Shown: piece by piece, positions 1 through 5,585 of the stretch
Layout of the letters: each line of letters starts with the position of its first letter
Position numbering within the stretch: position 1 is the first letter of the stretch
Assembly: GCA_050741255.1 (NCBI GenBank)
Contig: JBOIEQ010000211.1
Coordinates: 1 to 5,604, forward strand
Source: CAZXNF01 sp050741255
GTDB taxonomy: Bacteria > Pseudomonadota > Gammaproteobacteria > Burkholderiales > SG8-41
Direction: 5' to 3'
DNA: 5,604 bases
Made by a program: the position numbers and the translations under genes
Notes under the pieces: generated by a model
Database searches by the model: none
What the model saw: the letters and a program-made list of their open reading frames with translations, nothing else
What the model was told of the DNA's origin: nothing

Positions 1-17
1 TAGGAGCCGATCGCGCC

Positions 18-34
18 GCAGTGCCAGCCACTGT
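18..34 (+). repeat. Small hairpin in left repeat
   Basis: Arms 18-23 (GCAGTG) and 29-34 (CACTGT) pair around a 5-base loop, with a G·T pair at the base. In the other copy the same positions read GCGGTG and CACCGC. The 20/32 pair changes from A-T to G-C and the base pair at 18/34 from G·T to G-C, so pairing is kept although the sequence changed. Confidence 0.55.
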
Positions 35-83
35 AAGCGTGAGGCGACAACGCAATGGGCCCCGAATCCCGCGTTCCCTCCGG

Positions 84-180
84 GTTGAGCCAAAAGGGCC
101 CGTCTGCGTCGTTGCTCCTCGTTGCATAGAGGGGCTATGCTGCCTCCTCGCGCCTAGCATCCGAACCCTTTTGGCTCAAC
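84..180 (+). repeat. Long imperfect palindrome in left repeat
   Basis: Arms at 84-98 and 166-180 (GTTGAGCCAAAAGGG and its complement) pair perfectly over 15 bp. A central hairpin, GCATAG at 124-129 with CTATGC at 135-140, lies on the same symmetry axis near position 132. Shorter matches at 105-107/157-159 hold the register, with an internal loop near 113-120. As RNA or single-stranded DNA this would form one long cruciform-like stem. It may act as a terminator or in transposition, but neither role is shown. Confidence 0.7.
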
Positions 181-227
181 GCCGCGCACGTTTAGGTCCA
201 TAACAGGCTCTAAACTCCCCGCTCCAC

Positions 228-233
228 GGAGGA
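228..233 (+). promoter_or_regulatory. Ribosome binding site of the Bug receptor gene
   Basis: GGAGGA lies 7 bases before the ATG at 241 and is a strong Shine-Dalgarno match. It fixes that start. Only 28 bp separate the end of the repeat from the ATG, so any promoter must lie within or beyond the repeat. I see no convincing -35/-10 pair there. Confidence 0.8.
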
Positions 234-240
234 ACCCATC

Positions 241-1245
241 ATGAGAAAAACAACGACTTGCGCCGCGCTTGCGGCCACGGCATTGCTGATGACCGCGGCC
301 GCAGCGCAGAGCCACGCCCAGACCGCTTCGTCGGGCTCAGGACCGGCCTGGCCCGCCAAGCCGGTCCGCATCCTGATCGGCTTTTCGCCCGGAGGGCCCA
401 GCGATATCCTCACGCGCCAGCTTGGCGCCAAGCTGTCCGAGGGCCTCGGCCAGCAGTTCGTGTACGACAACCGGCCGGGGGCGGGCGGGCAGATCGCCGC
501 CGAGCTGGCGGTGAAATCGCCGGCCGACGGCTACACGCTGCTGATGGGCAACAACAGCATCCTCGCGGCCAACGTCACGCTGTACCAGAACTCGGGCATC
601 GATCCCTTGCGCGACTTTACCCCGATCGTGATGGTCGCCGCGCAGCCGAACATCCTGGTCGTGCACCCGTCGCTGCCGGTGAAAACCGTCAGGGAACTCA
701 TCGTGCTGGCGAAGGCGAAGCCCGGTCAGCTCATCTACGCCTCGTCCGGCAACGGCGCGGCGGCCCATCTCGCCGCGGAGCTCTTCCAGAGCATGACGGG
801 CACGCGCATGGTGCACGTGCCGTACAAAGGCGCGGCGCCCGCGCTGTTCGACGTGCTCGCGGGGCAGTGCCAGTTGATCTTCGCGACCTCGTTGTCCGTG
901 ATGCCCTACATCAAGTCCCAAAAGCTGCGCCCGCTGGCGGTGACGACCGACAAGCGCACGCCGAGCCTGCCCGACCTGCCGACGGTGGCCCAGGCCGGCG
1001 TGCCCGGCTTCGAGGCGTCCACGTGGCACGGCGTCGTGGCGCCCGCGAACCTGCCGCAGCCCATCGTCGAGCGCCTGAACGCCGAGATCAACAAGATCCT
1101 CAAGATGCCGGACATCAGCGACCGCCTGACGCAGCAGGGCGCGGACGTGCTTGGCGGCACGCCGCAGCAGATGACGGCGCAGATCAAGCTCGAAATTCCG
1201 AAGTGGGCGAAGGTGATTCGCGACTCCGGCGCGAAACCCGACTGA
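241..1245 (+). CDS. Bug/TctC-family tripartite tricarboxylate receptor
   Basis: This 334-residue protein is a periplasmic solute-binding protein of the Bug family (TctC-like), whose members bind carboxylates or related small molecules with high affinity. Residues 1-26 form a Sec signal peptide (MRKTTT, a hydrophobic Ala/Leu stretch, cleavage likely after Ser-His-Ala26). Family hallmarks follow in order: PxKPVRILIGFSPGG at 38-52 with Asp55, NRPGAGG at 77-83, PADGYTLL at 94-101, YASSGNGAAAHL at 166-177 and HVPYKG at 192-197. The length is normal for the family. The start is set by GGAGGA 7 bases upstream. The next gene begins 8 bp after the stop and is probably co-transcribed. No TctA/TctB membrane genes are nearby, which is common for this expanded family in Burkholderiales, so the ligand cannot be named. 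The family call is very safe; the substrate is unknown. Confidence 0.95.
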   Translation: MRKTTTCAALAATALLMTAAAAQSHAQTASSGSGPAWPAKPVRILIGFSPGGPSDILTRQLGAKLSEGLGQQFVYDNRPGAGGQIAAELAVKSPADGYTLLMGNNSILAANVTLYQNSGIDPLRDFTPIVMVAAQPNILVVHPSLPVKTVRELIVLAKAKPGQLIYASSGNGAAAHLAAELFQSMTGTRMVHVPYKGAAPALFDVLAGQCQLIFATSLSVMPYIKSQKLRPLAVTTDKRTPSLPDLPTVAQAGVPGFEASTWHGVVAPANLPQPIVERLNAEINKILKMPDISDRLTQQGADVLGGTPQQMTAQIKLEIPKWAKVIRDSGAKPD

Positions 1246-1253
1246 AAGGCAGC

Positions 1254-2249
1254 ATGAAAGCACTCGTAGTCGCGGAACACGGTCCCCTCGAACACCTGAA
1301 ACTGGGCGAATTGCCGGACCCCGTCGCCGGACCCGGCGAGGTGCTGATCGACGTCAAGGCGGCGAGCGTCAATTTCCCCGACCTGCTGGTCATCGCGGGC
1401 ACTTACCAGAAGCTGCCGAAGCGGCCGTTCGCACCGGGCAAGGATTTCTCCGGCGTCGTGGCGGCGGTCGGCGCGGGCGTGCAGGACCTGAAACCCGGCG
1501 ACCGCGTGATGGCGCAGGCCGAATACGGCGCCTACGCGACGCGGGCGGCGATTCCGTCGGGCCAATGTTCCGTGATGCCCGACAGCATGAGCTTCGCGGA
1601 GGCCGCGGCGACGGGGCTCGTCTACACGACCGCGCATCTCGCGCTGGTGGAGCGCGCGGGCCTCAAGGCCGGCGACAAGGTGCTGGTCAACGGCGCCGCC
1701 GGCGGTGTGGGACTTGCGGCCGTGCAACTCGCCAGGGCGAAGGGCGCCACGGTGGTGGCGAGCGTGAGTACCGAAGAGAAGGCGCGGGTCGCGCGCGAGG
1801 CGGGCGCCGATTTCGTCGTGCGCACCGACGTGCCTGATCTGCGCGAAAGCTTCCGCAAGCAGGTGTTCGACGCGATCGGCCCGCAAGGGGTGGACATCAT
1901 CGTCGACCCGGTGGGTGGCGACGTGTTCGATGCGAGCCTGCGCGCCATCGCGTGGAGCGGACGCCTCGTGATCGTCGGCTTTGCGGCGGGCCGCATCCCC
2001 GAGGTCAAGGCGGGCCTGCTGCTGGTGAAGAACATCAGCCTGATCGGGCTGCAGGCGAGCGACTACCGCGACCGCGACACCGCGAAGCTCCGCGCCGTGC
2101 ACCAGGACATCTTCGCGCTCTACCGCGCGGGCAAGGTCAAGCCGCTGATCATGGGCACGTTTCCGCTGGCGCAATACCAGCAGGCGCTGCGCGTGGTGCA
2201 GGAACGCAAGGTGCAGGGCAAGGTCGTCATCCTCATGGGCGACGACTGA
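1254..2249 (+). CDS. Zinc-less NADPH:quinone oxidoreductase (MDR superfamily)
   Basis: This 331-residue protein is a cytoplasmic medium-chain dehydrogenase/reductase of the quinone oxidoreductase branch, which uses NAD(P)H to reduce quinones or activated double bonds. The N-terminal GroES-like domain (about 1-125) holds SVNFPDLL at 38-45 and PGKDFSGVV at 61-69, matching the zinc-free group; the catalytic-zinc Cys and GHE motif are absent. The Rossmann domain has the NGAAGGVGLAAVQLA nucleotide loop at 146-160, followed by GADFVV at 184-189 and DPVGG at 218-222. The length is typical. ATG at 1254 follows AAAGG by 4 bases and lies 8 bp after the Bug gene, so the two are probably one operon. A longer in-frame reading back to 258 is a shadow of the upstream gene. 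The pairing suggests the enzyme acts on the compound taken up or its product, but that is inference. A crotonyl-CoA-reductase-like or enoyl reductase activity remains possible. Confidence 0.93.
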   Translation: MKALVVAEHGPLEHLKLGELPDPVAGPGEVLIDVKAASVNFPDLLVIAGTYQKLPKRPFAPGKDFSGVVAAVGAGVQDLKPGDRVMAQAEYGAYATRAAIPSGQCSVMPDSMSFAEAAATGLVYTTAHLALVERAGLKAGDKVLVNGAAGGVGLAAVQLARAKGATVVASVSTEEKARVAREAGADFVVRTDVPDLRESFRKQVFDAIGPQGVDIIVDPVGGDVFDASLRAIAWSGRLVIVGFAAGRIPEVKAGLLLVKNISLIGLQASDYRDRDTAKLRAVHQDIFALYRAGKVKPLIMGTFPLAQYQQALRVVQERKVQGKVVILMGDD

Positions 2250-2261
2250 CCGGATCGGGTG

Positions 2262-3167
2262 CTAGAAGCGGGCCGACAACGTCGCGCCGACGAGCGGTGC
2301 CGGGTCGAAATCCACCTTGCGCAGGATGTTGCCGGAACCATCTTCGACGCGGAGCTGCCCGGCCAGGACGACGCCTCCGTACAAGTGGAGGGCGACCCCG
2401 TCGCCAAAGCTGCGGGTCGCCCGCAGGAACACCGGCGCGCCGCGCTCCCCGCCGACACCGCCGGGCGTCGGCCCGGTGTCGCTCAGCCGGAAGCGGACGC
2501 TGCGCCACGCGGCGCCGAGACCCAGCGTCCAGTCGCGATCGAAGCGGTAATCGAGTTCCAGCCCGGCCGGTCCGGTCGGCCCGGCCGGCAGGGGATTGAC
2601 CAGCCGCCAGCGGTCGTTGAACCGCCAGTCCACGAGCAACAGCGGGAAGACGAGGGTTTTCTCGATGCGGTCGTAGACGCCGAGGCCGAACCCGATCCGG
2701 TTGCCGTCGGCGAAGCGCCGGTTCGCCGATACGATGGCGCCCCAGGACAGCGAATCCCCGCTGTCCGCGCCATTCTCGCGCAGCCAGTCGGCGGAGGGGC
2801 TGAAACCGACGCTCCAGTCGTTGTTCACGCTGTAGATCAGCGGCGTCGCGATGCCGTAGCGCTGTACCGTGCCCCAGGGAGCGGCGCCGCCGAAGCTCGC
2901 GGGACTGGAGAAGGAATAATCGGTGACCTCGTAGTTGAGGGTGACGCCCGCGCGATGGCCGCCGGCGAGATCGCGCGAGACGCCGGCGCGCACGCTCAAG
3001 GTGCCGGCGCTGTAGTCACCGCCGCCGTCGAGGCCGGCCTTGCCCTGATAAACCGGCGTCACCGAGACAAACGGATTCCAGCCGCCGCTTTGCGCGTGGG
3101 CCGCGCCCGCGGAGGCGATTGTCGCCGCGAGGATCAGGGCAGGAAGACCATGGAGCGAGTCACGCAT
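2262..3167 (-). CDS. Predicted outer-membrane beta-barrel protein, unknown function
   Basis: This 301-residue exported protein has residues 1-25 as a signal peptide (MRDS, a hydrophobic core, cleavage after Ala-His-Ala25). The mature part alternates short amphipathic strands with turns rich in Gly, Asp and Asn, has many Trp/Tyr girdle residues, and ends in Ser-Ala-Arg-Phe. A C-terminal Phe is the usual sorting signal for outer-membrane barrels. A conserved-looking core runs through FPLLLVDW at 174-181, WRLVNPLP at 187-194 and GPAGLELDY at 199-207. This resembles the uncharacterised DUF6268-type barrels from memory, which I could not check. The start at 3167 gives a clean signal peptide and has GAAAGA 5 bases upstream; an in-frame ATG at 3203 would add 12 polar residues. 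It is convergent with the oxidoreductase (12 bp apart) and lies 95 bp downstream of the ModA-like gene on the same strand, so it may be partly co-transcribed with it. Confidence 0.82.
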   Translation of the reverse strand: MRDSLHGLPALILAATIASAGAAHAQSGGWNPFVSVTPVYQGKAGLDGGGDYSAGTLSVRAGVSRDLAGGHRAGVTLNYEVTDYSFSSPASFGGAAPWGTVQRYGIATPLIYSVNNDWSVGFSPSADWLRENGADSGDSLSWGAIVSANRRFADGNRIGFGLGVYDRIEKTLVFPLLLVDWRFNDRWRLVNPLPAGPTGPAGLELDYRFDRDWTLGLGAAWRSVRFRLSDTGPTPGGVGGERGAPVFLRATRSFGDGVALHLYGGVVLAGQLRVEDGSGNILRKVDFDPAPLVGATLSARF

Positions 3168-3172
3168 CGATA

Positions 3173-3178
3173 TCTTTC
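3173..3178 (-). promoter_or_regulatory. Ribosome binding site supporting the start at 3167
   Basis: On the minus strand GAAAGA precedes the ATG at 3167 by 5 bases. It is modest, but together with the clean signal peptide it decides for this start over the ATG at 3203. A 10-bp perfect palindrome, CGACATGTCG at 3190-3199, lies just upstream; its meaning is unknown. Confidence 0.5.
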
Positions 3179-3262
3179 GATTACCTGTACGACATGTCGA
3201 CATCCACTTCTTGTCGATCCCGTGTTGGGGCGCTGCAAGAAAACGGACGGCATTTTACTCCA

Positions 3263-3982
3263 TCACGTACTCATCGGTTCCAGACCGCTGGCCCGGATGG
3301 CGGCGGCGGTGGCGGGCGAGGCTAAGAACTCGACGACGGCGCGCGCCACGGCTTTGTGCGGCGAATTCGCTGCGATCCCGGCGATGAAGGTGGAGACGAG
3401 TGCGAGTTCCTCGGGCAGCGGCGTGATGTGGGCGATGCCCTCGATCGGCAGCAGCTCGCTGACCTGCTGGAAACCCACTTCCAGCTCGCCCTTCGCGACG
3501 ATGGCGCCGACGCGCTGGCCCTGGCCGATGAGGCGGCTCTTGGGCAGTACCTGGTCGGCGATGCCCAGTGCCTGTACCAGCCGGGTGCTGTAATGCTTGC
3601 CGCTTTCGCTTGCGGAATAGCCGATCGATTTCGCGGCCAGCAATGTCTTGCGCAGCGCATCGGCCGAACCGATGTCCGGTTTGGGCGCGCCGGCGCGGAC
3701 CGCCATGGCCATCAGCGACCGCGCGAGCATCCGGTGCCCTTCTTCCAGCACCAGCCCGTCGGTCATGAATTGCCGTGCCACTGGCTCCGCCACGATGACG
3801 ATGTCCACGACCTCGCCGCGCTTCAGGCGGTTGGGAATCGACATGTCGCCGGTGCCGATGGAGGTCGATGCGGTGACGATCTTCATGCCGGCGATGCGTT
3901 CCGTCTGCGGGAGCAGGGCAAGGTGCGCGGCGGTGAAGCCGCCGGAGGTCATGACCCGGAATTCGTCGGTCGTTGCTGTCAT
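3263..3982 (-). CDS. ModA-like substrate-binding-fold protein without signal peptide
   Basis: This 239-residue protein resembles the molybdate-binding ModA family (type II periplasmic-binding fold). After a short start it has RVMTSGGFTAAH at 9-20, GTGDMSIPNRLKRGEVVDIVIVAE at 43-66 (the family's Ser, spacer and G-x-x-x-D-I pattern), SIGYSASESGKHY at 119-131, VGAIVAKGELEVGFQQVSELL at 158-178, and a C-terminal helix VVEFLASPATAAAIRASGLEP at 216-236. No hydrophobic export signal precedes the fold, so it is predicted to be cytoplasmic, unlike true ModA. An upstream in-frame ATG at 4045 adds 21 polar residues and no signal, and has no well-spaced ribosome site. No modB/modC genes lie nearby. The ligand could be an oxyanion or an organic molecule. 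It is divergent from the LivJ-like gene and upstream of the barrel gene. The fold assignment is good; the function is open. Confidence 0.82.
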   Translation of the reverse strand: MTATTDEFRVMTSGGFTAAHLALLPQTERIAGMKIVTASTSIGTGDMSIPNRLKRGEVVDIVIVAEPVARQFMTDGLVLEEGHRMLARSLMAMAVRAGAPKPDIGSADALRKTLLAAKSIGYSASESGKHYSTRLVQALGIADQVLPKSRLIGQGQRVGAIVAKGELEVGFQQVSELLPIEGIAHITPLPEELALVSTFIAGIAANSPHKAVARAVVEFLASPATAAAIRASGLEPMST

Positions 3983-4079
3983 GGAGTGTCCGTCCGCAGG
4001 GGCCAGGGGTCGGTTTGATGGGGAAGCGGTACGCTGCAGATTCATCCCGCCTGGCCGGCACGCCCGCCAACACGCGTTG

Positions 4080-4102
4080 TTGGACCAAGGTCCAATGGTC
4101 CA
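4080..4102. promoter_or_regulatory. Putative operator in divergent intergenic region
   Basis: TTGGACC (4080-4086) and GGTCCAA (4089-4095) form a perfect 7-bp inverted repeat with a 2-base spacer. A third half-site, TGGTCCA, follows directly at 4096-4102. The site sits in the 198-bp region between the ModA-like gene (start 3982) and the LivJ-like gene (start 4181). The TTGG...CCAA shape resembles operators of GntR/FadR-type regulators, but no regulator gene is in the window. A weak -10-like TAGACT at 4118-4123 would place the third half-site near -35; I give that little weight. Confidence 0.45.
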
Positions 4103-4168
4103 GGCGGGCGTTCTCTGTAGACTGACTGCGGGGTGGGGTTGCAACAGATTCAGTGGATGATATCGCCC

Positions 4169-4174
4169 GGGGAG
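4169..4174 (+). promoter_or_regulatory. Ribosome binding site deciding the GTG start at 4181
   Basis: GGGGAG lies 6 bases before GTG at 4181, the best-spaced ribosome site in this region. Starting here puts a basic stretch directly before the hydrophobic core of the lipoprotein signal. In-frame ATGs at 4133 and 4157 have weaker upstream sequences and add polar residues. Confidence 0.7.
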
Positions 4175-4180
4175 CTGCTC

Positions 4181-5371
4181 GTGAAGGTGTATCGCGTTAC
4201 TGTGCGTGCGGCTGCCGTCGCGGCAGCCGTCCTGACGCTCGCCGGATGCGGCAAGGAGACGCCGGTCGCGTCGCCCGCTGTCGCGCAGCCGATGGTGGTG
4301 AAAATCGGCTTTGCGGGACCGCTGACGGGGCCGCGTGCGAACGTCGGCGTCGATGCGCGCAATGGCGCGCAGTTCGCGGTCGACCGGCTGAACGAGAGCG
4401 GCGAGGAAATCGGCAACCGGAAGGTGACGTTCGAACTCGTCGTTGTCGATGACGAGGCCACGCCGTCCGTCGCTGCCGCGGTGGCCCGCAAACTGGTGGA
4501 CGCGAAGGTCGTGGCGGTGGTCGGCCACATCAATTCGGGCGCATCGATCGAGGCGTCGAAGGTCTACAGCGACGCCGGCATCCCCCAAATCTCGCCCGCC
4601 AGCACGAACCCGCACTACACGAAGCAGGGCTTCAAGACGACTTTTCGCCTGGTGGCGGCCGATGACCTCCAGGCGCCGGTGCTGGTCCAGTTCGCGCTCG
4701 ACACCGGTACGCGGAAAATCGCGGTTGTCGACGATGCGACGGCCTACGGCAAGGTTCTCGCGGACGCGTTTGCCGAGTCCGCGCGTGCGGCAGGCGCGCC
4801 CATCGTGGCGCGTGAAAGCGTTGATTTGAAAAGCCCGGCCCCCCGCGCGGTGCTGGCGCGCATCCAAGCCGCGCGTCCCGATACGGTCCTGTTCGGAGGC
4901 GCCGACGTGGTGGCGGCGCCCCTGTTGCAGCGCATGCGCGCGGCGGGCATCAAGGCGCGCTTCATGGGCGGCGATGGCATCAAGACGCCCGATTTCATCG
5001 CGCTGGCCGGCAACAAGAGCGAAGGGGTGGTGGTTTCCTCACCCGGCGTTCCGGGCGATAGTCTCCCGGGCGGCGCTCTCTTCGCGCCGGCATACAGGAG
5101 CAGGTTCAAAACGGAGATCCAGCAGTTCGCGCCCATGGCGTATGACGCGGTGTTCGTGATCGCCGAAGCGATGCGCAAGGCGGGCACGGCCGAGCCGGCC
5201 CGTGTGCTTCCCGCGCTCGGCAACGTGCAACTGGCGGGTGTGAGTGGCGGCATCGCGTTCGATGCACGGGGTGATCTCAGGGTGGCGCCGGTCACCCTCT
5301 CGTCGGTGAACGGCGGGCGGTGGGAGACCGCGCAGATCATCATGACCGATCCGGGCGCCGGGAAAAAATAG
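4181..5371 (+). CDS. LivJ-type ABC transporter substrate-binding lipoprotein
   Basis: This 396-residue protein belongs to the branched-chain amino acid (Leu/Ile/Val) type of periplasmic-binding proteins (Peripla_BP_6, type I fold). Residues 1-23 are a lipoprotein signal with lipobox Leu20-Ala-Gly-Cys23, so the mature protein should be membrane-anchored. Family marks are KIGFAGPLTGP at 41-51, GAQFAVDRLN at 62-71, VVVDDEATP at 87-95, AVVGHINSGAS at 112-122, ISPASTNP at 137-144, AYGKVLADAF at 188-197 and KARFMGGDG near 257-265. Start GTG 4181 is chosen from GGGGAG 6 bases upstream. By comparison with E. coli LivJ from memory, the Thr and Tyr ligand contacts are kept (Thr142, Tyr189), but the acidic residue that holds the amino group aligns with Val244. 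The ligand may therefore not be an ordinary amino acid. No LivH/M/G/F genes are present. The stop lies 19 bp before the right repeat. Confidence 0.93.
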   Translation: MKVYRVTVRAAAVAAAVLTLAGCGKETPVASPAVAQPMVVKIGFAGPLTGPRANVGVDARNGAQFAVDRLNESGEEIGNRKVTFELVVVDDEATPSVAAAVARKLVDAKVVAVVGHINSGASIEASKVYSDAGIPQISPASTNPHYTKQGFKTTFRLVAADDLQAPVLVQFALDTGTRKIAVVDDATAYGKVLADAFAESARAAGAPIVARESVDLKSPAPRAVLARIQAARPDTVLFGGADVVAAPLLQRMRAAGIKARFMGGDGIKTPDFIALAGNKSEGVVVSSPGVPGDSLPGGALFAPAYRSRFKTEIQQFAPMAYDAVFVIAEAMRKAGTAEPARVLPALGNVQLAGVSGGIAFDARGDLRVAPVTLSSVNGGRWETAQIIMTDPGAGKK

Positions 5372-5385
5372 CGCCGGCACCGGCG
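5363..5385 (-). terminator. Possible leftward rho-independent terminator
   Basis: On the minus strand the hairpin CGCCG-GTGC-CGGCG (5385-5372) is followed by CTATTTTTT (5371-5363), the usual layout of an intrinsic terminator. It would stop transcripts running leftward from the right repeat into the antisense of the LivJ-like gene. On the plus strand no T-run follows the hairpin, so it is not a clear terminator for that gene. The A-run also encodes the last lysines, so chance is possible. Confidence 0.4.
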
Positions 5386-5422
5386 TTGCGTAGAGCCTGT
5401 TATGGACCTAAACGTGCGCGGC

Positions 5423-5519
5423 GTTGAGCCAAAAGGGCCCGAATGCTAGGCGTGAGGAGGCCGCATAGCCCCTCTATGCAACGACGAGCAACGACGCAGA
5501 CGGGTCCTTCTGGCTCAAC
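5423..5519 (-). repeat. Long imperfect palindrome in right repeat
   Basis: The arms at 5423-5437 and 5505-5519 match the left copy's 15-bp stem, with one mismatch and one G·T pair here. The stem continues by four further pairs (5438-5441 with 5501-5504) that are broken in the left copy. The central hairpin, GCATAG at 5463-5468 and CTATGC at 5474-5479, is intact. It may help end transcription of the gene upstream, but no T-run supports this. Confidence 0.65.
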
Positions 5520-5568
5520 CCGAAGGGAACGCGGCATTAGGGGTCCATTGCGTCGTCGCCGCCCGCTT

Positions 5569-5585
5569 GCGGTGTCCGGCACCGC
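5569..5585 (-). repeat. Small hairpin in right repeat
   Basis: GCGGTG (5569-5574) pairs with CACCGC (5580-5585) around a 5-base loop, giving six Watson-Crick pairs, five of them G-C. It corresponds to the hairpin at 18-34, where one pair is A-T and one is G·T instead. Confidence 0.55.

Larger units (their letters stand above)
1..212 (+). mobile_element. MITE-like repeat, left copy
   Basis: This is one of two copies of a 212-bp repeat; the other is inverted at 5391-5602. Hand alignment gives no gaps and 21 mismatches (about 90% identity), with positions 166-212 identical. Similarity stops immediately after TA at 211-212, and the repeat also begins with TA, so TA may be a target duplication or part of the element. 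Just inside the TA, the outer end reads GGAGCC and the inner end, reverse-complemented, reads GAGCC, which gives a short terminal inverted repeat. The interior is dominated by a palindrome (84-180) and a small hairpin (18-34), and no transposase is encoded. Short length, TA borders and internal structure fit a miniature inverted-repeat element. TA duplication is known for IS630 and for the IS427 group of IS5, but I cannot name the parent. The inner end lies 16 bp before the ribosome binding site of the gene at 241. Confidence 0.75.

Noticed and set aside
21..203. A 60-codon open frame inside the left repeat, with a matching one at 5400-5582 in the right copy.
   Set aside because: The two predicted peptides differ at 11 of 60 residues from only 21 DNA changes over the unit, so there is no sign of protein-level constraint. 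The frame runs through both arms of the palindrome, and the start is GTG with no ribosome site. Low stop frequency in GC-rich DNA explains it.
171..214. An outward promoter at the inner end of the left repeat (TTGGCT with TCTAAA or CATAAC).
   Set aside because: The candidate boxes match consensus poorly, and no pair has 16-18 bp spacing.
258..1253. In-frame extension of the oxidoreductase back to 258, overlapping the receptor gene.
   Set aside because: The extension is Arg/Ala/Gly-rich out-of-frame translation of the receptor gene, and the MDR family starts at the ATG at 1254.
337..1263. Long minus-strand open frame opposite the receptor gene, and a similar one at 906-2174.
   Set aside because: Their His/Arg-rich composition is typical of antisense shadows of high-GC genes. 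There is no recognisable domain.
2259..3593. A 444-codon plus-strand open frame across the barrel and ModA-like genes.
   Set aside because: It is antisense to two genes that have signal-peptide or family motifs, and shows no domain of its own.
3983..4867. Upstream extension of the ModA-like frame to 4867 on the minus strand.
   Set aside because: It runs antisense to the LivJ-like lipoprotein gene and through the intergenic operator. The family fold begins only after the start at 3982.
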